NCBI GenBank assembly: GCA_949775045.1
Contig: OX459105.1
Span: 16,877,353 to 16,941,352, forward strand
Length of the DNA: 64,000 nt
From: Metridium senile
Lineage: Eukaryota; Cnidaria; Anthozoa; Actiniaria; Metridiidae
Direction: 5' to 3'
Shown one piece after another: positions 18,857 to 32,395 of this stretch. Each line of letters begins with the position of its first letter. Within the stretch, counting starts at the first letter, position 1. The position numbers were made by a program, and so were the translations under genes. The notes under the pieces are model-generated. The model was not told the origin of the DNA, made no database searches, and was given only the letters and a program-made list of their open reading frames with translations.

Positions 18857-18964
18857 ATGAGCTGCGGTCAAATTTTAAAGAATATATTACATGCTATAGA
18901 GGCTGAGGTTGATCGACGAGAACCGTCAAAGGGTATATTGATTGTTGCTGGTGGTTTACAGCCA
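18857..18964 (+). pseudogene. Unrecognised ORF interrupted by a MITE
   Basis: MSCGQILKNILHAIEAEVD and GILIVAGG match the intact 87-codon frame at 53793-54056. Here a MITE cuts the frame at 18965 and the remainder continues, decayed, after 19366. GILIVAGD faintly resembles the LINE endonuclease IVAGDFN motif. Confidence 0.3.
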
Positions 18965-19365
18965 AACCTACTGAAGCGTTCCTATCGAGGTTGGAAGGCT
19001 CGATTTATTCTTCCAAACTTGATTTTAAATTTGCATAAATGAATCAAGTCTTGTAAGTTTCAAAAACTGCCTCATATCAAAAACATTACTTTCAAATGTT
19101 TTTTTGGACAACAGAAACTTGCTAAGGCTAGTGTGCTTACAGAAATATAATTTAATTATAAATACTTAAGTATTCTATTACAATAGCATTATCAGTTATT
19201 GACCACAGATCGTGATTTCAGGACCATTATCAATTAATGGTTGAAGTCTGCATTTTGAAATTTACATGTTTTAATTCACTTATGCAAATTTCAAAACAAA
19301 TTTAAAATCAAGTTTGGAAGAATAAATCGAGCCTTCCAACCTGGATAGGAATGCTTCTGTAGGTT
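18965..19365. mobile_element. Unit-1-specific MITE with 69-bp TIRs
   Basis: AACCTACTGAAGCGTTCCTA through GATTTTAAATTTG is mirrored at the right end with about three mismatches. Unit 2 has an uninterrupted sequence here. It disrupts the ORF starting at 18857. Confidence 0.85.
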
Positions 19366-19564
19366 CAGCGATGCTTATGATATGTTAATTAATGATTGTT
19401 GTGATGTTGTTTTTGAGCTGACCTCTCAGTCTCATTATAATTCTATTTTTTATCTCCTAATGCTAAAACATAACAAATTTATACAGTGTCTTGCTTAGTG
19501 TTTGATTGAGTATCAAGACCTATGCATGTGAATAGAGTACAAAGTTGTAATTGGTCCCTGAGAT

Positions 19565-19880
19565 AATGATGGTGCAATGATAATGATGATTATGATGATG
19601 ATGATAAAGTATTATATAATGTTGATGATAGAAATGACTATAATATTGATTCTACACTGTTATGTAATAGTTATAATGAAAGTCTTTGGATGATGATGAT
19701 GATTATAATGATGATAGTAATGATGATGATGATTATAATGATGATAGTAATGATGATAATGATTATAACGAAGATGATAAAGTATTATCATCAACAGAAT
19801 CATTATTGTAATGATTATGATAATGATGATAAAAATGATTATAATATTGATTAAATACTGTTGTGTAATAGTTATGATAA
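19565..19880. repeat. (GAT)n microsatellite in SKP2 intron 3
   Basis: Imperfect GATGATGAT/TATAAT tract, shared with 54090-54400. Confidence 0.8.
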
Positions 19881-19889
19881 ACATCTGGG

Positions 19890-20021
19890 GTCGGTTGTAC
19901 GTAGCCTGGATAGCGCTATCCACCGGATAAATCCCTATCCAGCGGATAAAATCTATAAAAAACCTATGAAGTGGTTAACTTTTATCCGCGGATAGCACTA
20001 TCCAGGCTACGTACAACCGGC
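19890..20021. mobile_element. Unit-1-specific MITE (GGGTCGGTTGTACGTAGCCT)
   Basis: TIRs GGGTCGGTTGTACGTAGCCT and TGGATAGCGCTATCC are mirrored on the right. CTG flanks both sides, a possible 3-bp duplication. Absent from unit 2. Confidence 0.75.
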
Positions 20022-20113
20022 CCCTGTGGATGATGATAATGATGATGGTTAATATAATAATAATAATAATAAAAATGTCTCTAATATTGATTCTCCACAT
20101 TGTTTTATAATAG

Positions 20114-20228
20114 TTATGATGAAAGTCTTTGGAGAGGTGTTGATATGACTAAAGCCAAGCTTGGCCCAGGCGTACTTGGCACTGCTTTGTTGAGAGGAAC
20201 AAGAGTACTGAGAATAGCCATGTCCAAA
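20114..20228 (+). CDS. SKP2: SKP2 (truncated copy) exon 4
   Basis: 115 bases after TTTTATAATAG, donor AAA|GTAAGA. It encodes YDESLWRGVDMTKAKLGPGV and RGTRVLRIAMSK. DESLW directly after the F-box is a hallmark of SKP2. Confidence 0.92.
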
Positions 20229-20252
20229 GTAAGAAAATAGCAAATTAACATA

Positions 20253-20514
20253 CAGCTATTTCAAAAAACGTTTGATACTGAATAGTGCATTCCAAGACCA
20301 AAGGGCATTGTAATACATAATAATACATATACAGCGATAATTACCCCCTGTAACTAGCTTGTATTTTGTTTCGAATGGAATGCGCTAAGAATAAAATAAC
20401 TAATTATCATTTATTTTACTTTAAACAATATTTCATGACCCACAATGCATTTCAGTCTTGCAATGCACTATTCAGTATGCAGTTTTCAGTATTCTACGTT
20501 TTTTGAAATAGCTG
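20253..20514. mobile_element. TA-flanked MITE, unit 1 only (CAGCTATTTC family)
   Basis: CAGCTATTTCAAAAAACGT is mirrored as ACGTTTTTTGAAATAGCTG with TA on each side. Unit 2 reads AACATATACACATGG with a single TA, a clean empty site. TA duplication suggests Tc1/mariner-type transposition. Confidence 0.9.
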
Positions 20515-20554
20515 TATACACATGAGTTTCATATAAAAACACGGTTTCATCTGG

Positions 20555-23500
20555 GGTCGTCAATTTGTTCCGGGCGATGTCTGACACCTTCCGTGATACA
20601 ATTTTATTATGTCAGCAGTCCCCATAAGCAGTGTTAACGTGATGCGCTTATTGCGTGAGATCGTTATTTGTATTAAAATTTATATAATATATATTTTATA
20701 AAATACTTACATTTTTTTTTATTTGTGTTTCTATAAAATATTGACAACTGGTAGTGTAGCGAGATTTTTTTAAATTTAAATTGTGGAAATATAAAAGAAA
20801 AAGGAAACATAAGTAGATATCAGATTTAACAAATGCGTAAAATTAATTAATTACTCATTCTACTCAGTATAAGCATATCCTTAATAGTACATATCTCTTT
20901 AAAAATATAATATACATAATGATATACATCACTCTTACATATATATATATACATCACTCTTAATACTGTCCTATATACAGTATATATATACTAGCTAGTG
21001 GTCTATACTGAAGTCATGGACTTTGAAACGCTGTTAATCTTTATTTTAAAAAATATATAATTTTAATATCAATTTATTTACACAAAACAATATATAACGT
21101 TTTATATCAATTTTTTATATACATAGAACAATAGTACTTTTAAATATCAATTTATATACATCAAACAATAGATAACGTTTAATATCAATTTATATACATC
21201 AAACAATAGATAACTTTTAATATCAATTTATATACATAGAACAATAGATAACTTTTAATATTAATTTATATACATAGAACAATAGATAACTTTTGATATT
21301 AATTTATATACATCAAACATTAGATAACTTTTGATATTAATTTATATACATCAAACAATAGATAACTTTTGATATTAATTTATATACATCAAACAATAGA
21401 TAACTTTTAATATCAATTTATATACATCAAACAATAGATAACTTTTAATATCAATTTATATACATCAAACAATAGATAACTTTTAATATCAATTTATATA
21501 CATCAAACAATAGATAACTTTTGATATTAATTTATATACATCAAACAATAGATAACTTTTGATATTAATTTATATACATCAAACAATAGATAACTTTTAA
21601 TATCAATTTATATACATCAAACAATAGATAACTTTTGATATTAATTTATATACATCAAACAATAGATAACTTTTGATATTAATTTATATACATCAAACAA
21701 TAGATAACTTTTGATATTAATTTATATACATAGAACAATAGATAACTTTTGATATTAATTTATATACATAGAACAATAGATAACTTTTAATATCAATTTA
21801 TATACATCAAACAATAGATAACTTTTGATATTAATTTATATACATAGAACAATAGATAACTTTTAATATCAATTTATATACATCAAACAATAGATAACTT
21901 TTGATATTAATTTATATACATCAAACAATAGATAACTTTTGATATTAATTTATATACATAGAACAATAGATAACTTTTAATATCAATTTATATACATCAA
22001 ACAATAGATAACTTTTAATATCAATTTATATACATAGAACAATAGATAACTTTTAATATCAATTTATATACATCAAACAATAGATAACTTTTAATATCAA
22101 TTTATATACATAGAACAATAGATAACTTTTGATATCAATTTATATACATAGAACAATAGATAACTTTTGATATTAATTTATATACATCAAACAATAGATA
22201 ACTTTTGATATTAATTTATATACATCAAACAATAGATAACTTTTGATATTAATTTATATACATCAAACAATAGATAACTTTTGATATCAATTTATATACA
22301 TCAAACAATAGATAACTTTTAATATCAATTTATATACATAGAACAATAGATAACTTTTGATATTAATTTATATACATCAAACAATAGATAACTTTTGATA
22401 TCAATTTATATACATCAAACAATAGATAACTTTTAATATCAATTTATATACATAGAACAATAGATAACTTTTAATATCAATTTATATACATCAAACATTA
22501 GATAACTTTTAATATCAATTTATATACATCAAACAATAGATAACTTTTAATATTAATTTATATACATAGAACAATAGATAACTTTTAATATCAATTTATA
22601 TACATCAAACAATAGATAACTTTTGATATTAATTTATATACATCAAACAATAGATAACTTTTGATATCAATTTATATACATCAAACAATAGATAACTTTT
22701 AATATCAATTTATATACATAGAACAATAGATAACTTTTGATATTAATTTATATACATCAAACAATAGATAACTTTTGATATCAATTTATATACATCAAAC
22801 AATAGATAACTTTTAATATCAATTTATATACATCAAACAATAGATAACTTTTAATATCAATTTATATACATAGAACAATAGATAACTTTTGATATCAATT
22901 TATATACATAGAACAATAGATAACTTTTGATATTAATTTATATACATCAAACAATAGATAACTTTTGATATTAATTTATATACATCAAACAATAGATAAC
23001 TTTTGATATTAATTTATATACATCAAACAATAGATAACTTTTAATATCAATTTATATACATAGAACAATAGATAACTTTTGATATTAATTTATATACATC
23101 AAACAATAGATAACTTTTGATATCAATTTATATACATCAAACAATAGATAACTTTTAATATCAATTTATATACATAGAACAATAGATAACTTTTAATATC
23201 AATTTATATACATCAAACATTAGATAACTTTTAATATCAATTTATATACATCAAACAATAGATAACTTTTAATATTAATTTATATACATAGAACAATAGA
23301 TAACTTTTAATATCAATTTATATACATCAAACAATAGATAACTTTTGATATTAATTTATATACATCAAACAATAGATAACTTTTGATATCAATTTATATA
23401 CATCAAACAATAGATAACTTTTAATATCAATTTATATACATAGAACAATAGATAACTTTTAATATCAATTTATATACATCAAACAATAGATAACTTTTGA

Positions 23501-26500
23501 TATTAATTTATATACATCAAACAATAGATAACTTTTAATATCAATTTATATACATAGAACAATAGATAACTTTTAATATCAATTTATATACATCAAACAA
23601 TAGATAACTTTTAATATCAATTTATATACATCAAACAATAGATAACTTTTGATATTAATTTATATACATCAAACAATAGATAACTTTTAATATCAATTTA
23701 TATACATCAAACAATAGATAACTTTTAATATTAATTTATATACATAGAACAATAGATAACTTTTAATATCAATTTATATACATCAAACAATAGATAACTT
23801 TTAATATCAATTTATATACATCAAACAATAGATAACTTTTAATATTAATTTATATACATAGAACAATAGATAACTTTTAATATCAATTTATATACATCAA
23901 ACAATAGATAACTTTTAATATCAATTTATATACATCAAACAATAGATAACTTTTAATATTAATTTATATACATAGAACAATAGATAACTTTTGATATTAA
24001 TTTATATACATCAAACAATAGATAACTTTTAATATCAATTTATATACATCAAACAATAGATAACTTTTGATATTAATTTATATACATCAAACAATAGATA
24101 ACTTTTAATATCAATTTATATACATAGAACAATAGATAACTTTTAATATCAATTTATATACATAAAACAATAGATAACTTTTAATATCAATTTATATACA
24201 TCAAACAATAGATAACTTTTAATATCAATTTATATACATCAAACAATAGATAACTTTTGATATTAATTTATATACATCAAACAATAGATAACTTTTAATA
24301 TTAATTTATATACATAGAACAATAGATAACTTTTAATATTAATTTATATACATCAAACAATAGATAACTTTTGATATTAATTTATATACATCAAACATTA
24401 GATAACTTTTGATATTAATTTATATACATAGAACAATAGATAACTTTTGATATTAATTTATATACATCAAACATTAGATAACTTTTAATATCAATTTATA
24501 TACATCAAACAATAGATAACTTTTAATATTAATTTATATACATCAAACAATAGATAACTTTTAATATCAATTTATATACATCAAACAATAGATAACTTTT
24601 AATATCAATTTATATACATAGAACAATAGATAACTTTTGATATTAATTTATATACATCAAACAATAGATAACTTTTAATATCAATTTATATACATCAAAC
24701 AATAGATAACTTTTAATATCAATTTATATACATCAAACAATAGATAACTTTTAATATTAATTTATATACATCAAACAATAGATAACTTTTGATATTAATT
24801 TATATACATCAAACATTAGATAACTTTTGATATTAATTTATATACATAGAACAATAGATAACTTTTAATATCAATTTATATACATCAAACAATAGATAAC
24901 TTTTGATATTAATTTATATACATAGAACAATAGATAACTTTTGATATTAATTTATATACATCAAACATTAGATAACTTTTAATATCAATTTATATACATC
25001 AAACAATAGATAACTTTTGATATTAATTTATATACATAGAACAATAGATAACTTTTAATATTAATTTATATACATCAAACAATAGATAACTTTTGATATT
25101 AATTTATATACATCAAACAATAGATAACTTTTAATATTAATTTATATACATAGAACAATAGATAACTTTTAATATTAATTTATATACATCAAACAATAGA
25201 TAACTTTTGATATTAATTTATATACATCAAACATTAGATAACTTTTGATATTAATTTATATACATAGAACAATAGATAACTTTTGATATTAATTTATATA
25301 CATCAAACATTAGATAACTTTTAATATCAATTTATATACATCAAACAATAGATAACTTTTAATATTAATTTATATACATCAAACAATAGATAACTTTTAA
25401 TATCAATTTATATACATCAAACAATAGATAACTTTTAATATCAATTTATATACATAGAACAATAGATAACTTTTGATATTAATTTATATACATCAAACAA
25501 TAGATAACTTTTAATATCAATTTATATACATCAAACAATAGATAACTTTTAATATCAATTTATATACATCAAACAATAGATAACTTTTAATATTAATTTA
25601 TATACATCAAACAATAGATAACTTTTGATATTAATTTATATACATCAAACATTAGATAACTTTTGATATTAATTTATATACATAGAACAATAGATAACTT
25701 TTAATATCAATTTATATACATCAAACAATAGATAACTTTTGATATTAATTTATATACATCAAACAATAGATAACTTTTAATATCAATTTATATACATAGA
25801 ACAATAGATAACTTTTGATATTAATTTATATACATCAAACATTAGATAACTTTTAATATCAATTTATATACATCAAACAATAGATAACTTTTGATATTAA
25901 TTTATATACATCAAACAATAGATAACTTTTAATATCAATTTATATACATCAAACAATAGATAACTTTTAATATCAATTTATATACATCAAACAATAGATA
26001 ACTTTTGATATTAATTTATATACATAGAACAATAGATAACTTTTAATATCAATTTATATACATCAAACAATAGATAACTTTTAATATCAATTTATATACA
26101 TCAAACAATAGATAACTTTTAATATTAATTTATATACATCAAACAATAGATAACTTTTGATATTAATTTATATACATCAAACAATAGATAACTTTTGATA
26201 TTAATTTATATACATCAAACAATAGATAACTTTTAATATCAATTTATATACATCAAACAATAGATAACTTTTAATATCAATTTATATACATCAAACAATA
26301 GATAACTTTTGATATTAATTTATATACATCAAACAATAGATAACTTTTAATATCAATTTATATACATCAAACAATAGATAACTTTTAATATCAATTTATA
26401 TACATCAAACAATAGATAACTTTTAATATTAATTTATATACATCAAACAATAGATAACTTTTTATATTAATTTATATACATCAAACAATAGATAACTTTT

Positions 26501-28796
26501 GATATCAATTTATATACATCAAACAATAGATAACTTTTAATATTAATTTATATACATAGAACAATAGATAACTTTTAATATCAATTTATATACATCAAAC
26601 AATAGATAACTTTTAATATCAATTTATATACATCAAACAATAGATAACTTTTAATATTAATTTATATACATAGAACAATAGATAACTTTTAATATCAATT
26701 TATATACATCAAACAATAGATAACTTTTAATATCAATTTATATACATCAAACAATAGATAACTTTTAATATCAATTTATATACATAGAACAATAGATAAC
26801 TTTTAATATTAATTTATATACATAGAACAATAGATAACTTTTAATATCAATTTATATACATCAAACAATAGATAACTTTTAATATTAATTTATATACATC
26901 AAACAATAGATAACTTTTGATATCAATTTATATACATCAAACAATAGATAACTTTTAATATCAATTTATATACATAGAACAATAGATAACTTTTAATATT
27001 AATTTATATACATAGAACAATAGATAACTTTTAATATTAATTTATATACATCAAACAATAGATAACTTTTAATATTAATTTATATACATAGAACAATAGA
27101 TAACTTTTAATATCAATTTATATACATCAAACAATAGATAACTTTTGATATTAATTTATATACATCAAACATTAGATAACTTTTAATATCAATTTATATA
27201 CATAGAACAATAGATAACTTTTAATATTAATTTATATACATCAAACAATAGATAACTTTTAATATCAATTTATATACATCAAACAATAGATAACTTTTAA
27301 TATCAATTTATATACATCAAACAATAGATAACTTTTGATATTAATTTATATACATCAAACAATAGATAACTTTTGATATCAATTTATATACATAGAACAA
27401 TAGATAACTTTTAATATCAATTTATATACATAGAACAATAGATAACTTTTAATATCAATTTATATACATAGAACAATAGATAACTTTTAATATTAATTTA
27501 TATACATAGAACAATAGATAACTTTTAATATCAATTTATATACATCAAACAATAGATAACTTTTAATATCAATTTATATACATCAAACAATAGATAACTT
27601 TTGATATTAATTTATATACATCAAACAATAGATAACTTTTGATATCAATTTATATACATAGAACAATAGATAACTTTTAATATCAATTTATATACATAGA
27701 ACAATAGATAACTTTTAATATCAATTTATATACATAGAACAATAGATAACTTTTAATATCAATTTATATACATCAAACAATAGATAACTTTTGATATTAA
27801 TTTATATACATCAAACAATAGATAACTTTTGATATCAATTTATATACATAGAACAATAGATAACTTTTAATATTAATTTATATACATAGAACAATAGATA
27901 ACTTTTAATATTAATTTATATACATAGAACAATAGATAACTTTTAATATCAATTTATATACATAGAACAATAGATAACTTTTAATATCAATTTATATACA
28001 TCAAACAATAGATAACTTTTGATATTAATTTATATACATCAAACAATAGATAACTTTTAATATCAATTTATATACATCAAACAATAGATAACTTTTAATA
28101 TCAATTTATATACATCAAACAATAGATAACTTTTAATATCAATTTATATACATCAAACAATAGATAACTTTTGATATTAATTTATATACATCAAACAATA
28201 GATAACTTTTGATATCAATTTATATACATAGAACAATAGATAACTTTTGATATCAATTTATATACATAGAACAATAGATAACTTTTAATATCAATTTATA
28301 TACATCAAACAATAGATAACTTTTGATATTAATTTATATACATCAAACAATAGATAACTTTTAATATCAATTTATATACATCAAACAATAGATAACTTTT
28401 AATATTAATTTATATACATCAAACAATAGATAACTTTTAATATCAATTTATATACATCAAACAATAGATAACTTTTGATATTAATTTATATACATCAAAC
28501 AATAGATAACTTTTGATATCAATTTATATACATAGAACAATAGATAACTTTTGATATCAATTTATATACATAGAACAATAGATAACTTTTGATATCAATT
28601 TATATACATCAAACATTAGATAATTTTTTAATATCATTTCTTATTATTATTATATCGGTGTTGCATGAAAAATACAAGGAAAGCATTGACAGCTAATCAT
28701 TTACAATGTCATGAGACACTACATTGTACTACCGCTTACGTGATAAAATTGTATCGCGGGAGGGTGTCAGACATCGCCCGGGATAAATTGATGACC
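20555..28796. mobile_element. 8.2-kb non-autonomous TIR element with 9-bp TSD, filled by a minisatellite
   Basis: The termini GGTCGTCAATTTGTTCCGGG and its mirror ending GATAAATTGATGACC at 28796 are inverted over about 54 bases (CGGGCGATGTCTGACACC and GATACAATTTTAT are shared). TTCATCTGG flanks both ends (20546-20554 and 28797-28805), a perfect 9-bp target duplication. Unit 2 has a single TTCATCTGG at the matching site. Long TIRs with a 9-bp duplication point to Mutator-like (MULE) elements. There is no transposase; nearly all of the interior is the 38-bp array. Confidence 0.88.
21050..28630. repeat. 38-bp minisatellite, about 200 copies
   Basis: The unit AATATCAATTTATATACATC plus AAACAATAGATAACTTTT recurs every 38 bases. 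Variant sites are TCAAACAA/TAGAACAA, CAATAG/CATTAG, GATAT/AATAT and TCAA/TTAA. Higher-order copies are visible: CATTAG units recur with neighbours in the same order at steps of 722 bases (22500 to 23222) and 836 bases (24393 to 25229). No gene or frame is present across the array. Confidence 0.95.
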
Positions 28797-28864
28797 TTCA
28801 TCTGGTGTTTCACTGGGTATGAAAGTGCATGCATGTGACTATGGGGCTTAGTTCTGATTGGAGT

Positions 28865-29090
28865 ACAGTGGAACCCCATTAATCCGGAAACCGAAGTAGC
28901 CGTATTAACGGGGAGGCCACATAAAGCGGGTAAATTTTATAGAAAATGTATGGACATGCATTTCGTCGGGACCTAAAAAAAACTGGCCACAATAACGGGG
29001 TGGCGAATTACCATTTGAAGTCGCATTGAAATACGTAAACATATACGATCCTTCATACGTCTGTTAGACTTGTCTCCGTCAGTAAAAAAA
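28865..29090. mobile_element. Possible pogo/Tigger-like terminal fragment
   Basis: TACAGTGGAACCCCATTAAT followed by CCGTATTAACGGGGAGGCCA resembles the ends of pogo-class DNA transposons. I find no matching right terminus, so this is at best a fragment. The remainder to 29650 has no gene I can support. Confidence 0.35.
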
Positions 29091-29650
29091 AGCAAAAAGC
29101 CTTCTTAAAAGTATTGAAAGTATCGAGGGATAATAAGATGGGATTTTTGAAGCGTCATTATTCGATCTGGCATGTTTTCCGGCTAAACTTAACTATAATG
29201 TCCTGCCTCGATCTTGTTGAAAACTGTCTCGGACTGATCAGAGCAGACATGAGCTGCACTATTTTAAAGGTTAGGAATTTCCACATACTTTACTTGGTCT
29301 TTCATTAGAGAGACATATAATGTTCGGTATGCCTCAACAAAGCCATCTCTATAAGCGAAGCCATTTGGAGAATAATAAATAGATTTTCCCTGAAATCCAG
29401 TTGGCTTATTCAAACACATCGCGTCTACAATGTTAGATTTAAAACAACTCGGAATCTACAAACAGTTCGATATTGGATATTGGATATCCACGCGTATATA
29501 GATAATTTATCGGTAGCGCTACGTCATCAGTATGGAATTTCTCGGCTCGTTGCTCAGACGTTAGTTTCGCGGCGGGAAGGGACTGAGGAGCGAAAGAACG
29601 TCTGTTTTCTCAGGCTGCAACGAGACCCAGCATTCTTAATCAAAGTAAAG

Positions 29651-30571
29651 ATGGCCGAGTGTCCGGAACCAATAGAAGTACTAGATGCCTTCACGTCTTT
29701 TGACGCTAACAGGGATGTCTTGGTAAAAATCATGGACAATGCAGACTTAACTGTCGCTGTTCTAGCGCTTGATAATCTTTTTCGCATTGAAAAAAACGTA
29801 ATGTCAGGTCAGTTTCCTGAATTTTCTAAAAGTGTTTGCGACTTTCTGCGAAAATGGCGTAGAGAGTCGCCGCTAAGTGGGGCATATGTAAATCCTTTTG
29901 ACAGCGAGAGGGTACCTAGATTTCTAAAAAGTCTCACCATCTTCAAAACATTTAACGTTCCCCTGTTCATCGATAACTACGGACAAAAGAATCTGTTGAG
30001 AGACTTTGGCCATCTCAATACCGAGGGCATCGAGATTAATGAAAACACACCAATATTTCACGACACTCACGCAGCGGAACACCTAAATATATGTTGTGAA
30101 CAACAGTTGAAACCAAGCCTCAAAAACATTATTGAAGGATGCTGGTTTGGACTTGGACTTGGAGGTCGTAGTGTGTATGGTTCCAAGAGATTCCAAACGA
30201 CGCTGTCTCAGCTTCGCACTTGTCCGTTACTGCCTTGCATTGGGCTACATCAGGGGGAGATTGTCTCTTACAAGAATGAGGTCAATGTGATCCTCTACGC
30301 TGCAGATGATACAGATTACAAGAATTTGCAGAAGCCAACCGATGAAGCTGTGAAGAAAATAAATCCGTATGCATATGTTCATGTATCCATATTTGTGCCA
30401 TCACAATTCTTGCCATCCCAGATTAATTTTTCAAATGTCATCAGTGGTCCTTTTAATGTTCGTCATGGGCCCTTTTGTGTAAGAGCCCTGCGATCATTTA
30501 CAACATGCAAAGAACTGGAACCTAGTCAAGCCATGCAACAACAGTTTGGTAAAATGACACTGTATGGTTGA
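29651..30571 (+). CDS. Unknown intronless gene family, copy 1 (nested in SKP2 intron)
   Basis: 306 codons starting MAECPEPIEVLDAF. I chose this ATG because copies 2 and 3 also begin MAE here; the open frame extends upstream to 29480 but without an ATG. The shared layout is an N-terminal helical part (VLDAF...NAD..VAVLALDNLFRIE and CDFLRKWRRESPLSGAY), a middle part (FKTFNVPLFIDNYGQKNLL), a FHDTH motif (here HDTHAAEH), IIEGCWFGL..G...YGSKRF, and a conserved C-terminal half (QGEIVSYKNEVNVILYA, YVHVSIFVPSQF). No signal peptide or membrane span is evident. The HDTH...GCWFGL...YG order loosely resembles ADP-ribosyltransferase-fold proteins, but this is a guess. Confidence 0.8.
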   Translation: MAECPEPIEVLDAFTSFDANRDVLVKIMDNADLTVAVLALDNLFRIEKNVMSGQFPEFSKSVCDFLRKWRRESPLSGAYVNPFDSERVPRFLKSLTIFKTFNVPLFIDNYGQKNLLRDFGHLNTEGIEINENTPIFHDTHAAEHLNICCEQQLKPSLKNIIEGCWFGLGLGGRSVYGSKRFQTTLSQLRTCPLLPCIGLHQGEIVSYKNEVNVILYAADDTDYKNLQKPTDEAVKKINPYAYVHVSIFVPSQFLPSQINFSNVISGPFNVRHGPFCVRALRSFTTCKELEPSQAMQQQFGKMTLYG

Positions 30572-31190
30572 TGTGACAGCTGTATAAATATGACGTCATA
30601 GGAACCTTTCATTGATGTGAGAGTTTTGTTGCAAGCCATTATGCAAGCAGTGACACTAATCTTGACACTTTGGATCTCAGTGTACTACATGCAAGGAAAA
30701 AAAGTCAACAGAAAAACCTTGATGGAAATGGACAAAATGACAATGTTTTTTAGTTTTAGTGCCAAAAACATTTAAAAAATAATTGGGATAGTATGCACGC
30801 ATTGATTGGTCAAACAACCGTGTTTCATGAGAGCATGAAACACACTCACGCCATTTTCTAGCGCGCACGCTCATTCTATGGTCAGTTTATCCGTTGTTTT
30901 GATCTTTTGCGCGCGCGAAAAAGCAACGTAGGGAGAAATGACATCGTCAAACGAATAAAAGGGCATTTTTTTCGTCTTTTCGCGCGATTGTTATTTTATA
31001 AAAGAAATGAAACACGTCTTCTGTTTTTTCACTGGCTTATGAAAACCTTGATACGTTTGGGAGAATTCTCGAGCAGGTCCAAACACTCGACTTCGTCTCA
31101 TGTTTGGACTGATCTGCTCTCAAATTCTCCCAAAGGCATCTTGGCTTTCATTAGCGCGTGAAAACACAGAAGACGTATTTCATTTCTTAA
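30572..31190 (+). other. Conserved 3' flank of gene copy 1, then hairpin DNA
   Basis: GACAGCTGTATAAATATGAC and AACCTTGATGGAAATGGACA recur behind copies 2-4, so this is probably 3' UTR. From 30780 the sequence is a MITE-like stretch with GCGCGCGAAA and a long inverted repeat at about 31002-31187 (GAAATGAAACACGTCTTCTG mirrored). Confidence 0.5.
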
Positions 31191-31192
31191 AT

Positions 31193-31661
31193 CTTATTAG
31201 ACAGTTTGATGTGTAATATGTATAGGAAATTACACTGTTCAAGAAGAATTAATGAAAAATACCGCTCGTATTTGGTGGAGTGCGTAGCATGAGTGATATT
31301 AATTCACGTTCATCAAATACAAGGGGTATTTTTCATTAATTCTTCAACAACATAGGTTTAATTTCCTTTTAAAATCACATATATAAAAAATACGAGTTTC
31401 TGAGAATAAAAGTGCAGGGTAATGAATCAATTTGAAAGCAGCAAAGTTCCTGGATGTGTGCAATTAATTAATTGCATGGTATTAAGAAAAAAATTCACAT
31501 TTCTTCAGCCAATCGGAATCAAGTATTTATTATAAATGTGATATTAGGCTGGATGTTTTATGAGTGATATGCTGTATTTTTACGAGCCTTTAGGCAAGTC
31601 AAAATACAAATGAACTAGTGAAATATCCAGCCATAAGTTACACATCCAACTGTCTAATAAG
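31193..31661. mobile_element. MITE (CTTATTAGACAGTTTGATGT), copy A with nested hairpin
   Basis: The TIR CTTATTAGACAGTTTGATGT is mirrored at 31640-31661. Intact short copies lie at 40401-40521 and 57474-57601. Copy A has a further palindrome inserted at about 31225-31370 (AAGAATTAATGAAAAATACC mirrored). Confidence 0.75.
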
Positions 31662-32395
31662 GTATTTATTATCCAACAATTTGTTATTTTTTTAAACAAG
31701 TTTTAATTGAAAGGCTAGTCACAGACAAATATTGCTGGAAATTTTTACTTGATCCAGTCCTACTCCTGCAATATTTTAACTTGTCTATGACTAGTTGGAT
31801 AATAGAGATTTTTACATGATATAAGAAGAAACTAGGGCTGGATGTAGGGGTGAGACAACAGGGCCGTGATCCCCCTTTTTAAAAGATGTATTTTTATAAA
31901 GTTTGCAAAGTAGCAAAATTGTGTACAGTCTTGGAAGGTTTTCTCTCAGGATAAAGTTTTCCGACCCACCCTTTCTCTGATTCCTGGATCCATCCCTGGC
32001 AACTTTCTTTAGGGACAGTCTTAATGTAATAACTAAAAACATTTATAATAGTGTAATAAGAACATTTGGTCTAGGAGTAATTCCAAATACAATAGAAATA
32101 TATCTATAAAATAATAGTTGATTAGACTGTTACTGCCTGCAAACTATGGAACAGTTTAAGTCTTGAACTTAGAAAGTCTGTATCTTTAGGAGTTTTTAAA
32201 GATAATTATAGGAATATCTTGAATTACACCATTTTATAGTTTAATAATTATTAGTTTTTATATCATGATTCTTGTATATATATAATTTTTTATCAATTCT
32301 AAGTTTATTCTAAGTTTTATATGTATTTTATAATTTTAGATAGAGGGCCACTAGTTTATTAGTTTTTCAACTATTCAGTGTCACTCTCTTTAAAT
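31662..32395. other. Intronic sequence shared with 57602-58338
   Basis: No gene seen. It contains an inverted pair around 31710-31800 (GGCTAGTCACAGAC, CTATGACTAGTTGG). The matching stretch in unit 2 runs through without the insertion that follows here. Confidence 0.5.

Noticed and set aside
21050..28630. CRISPR-like array
   Set aside because: Units are contiguous with no unique spacers, in a eukaryotic intron inside a TIR element. It is a minisatellite.
28865..29090. Complete pogo/Tigger transposon
   Set aside because: Only one CAGTGGAACCCC terminus is present and no matching inverted end or transposase was found nearby.
29480..29650. 57-residue N-terminal extension of gene copy 1
   Set aside because: It starts with TTG, is not conserved in the other copies, and the shared ATG is at 29651.
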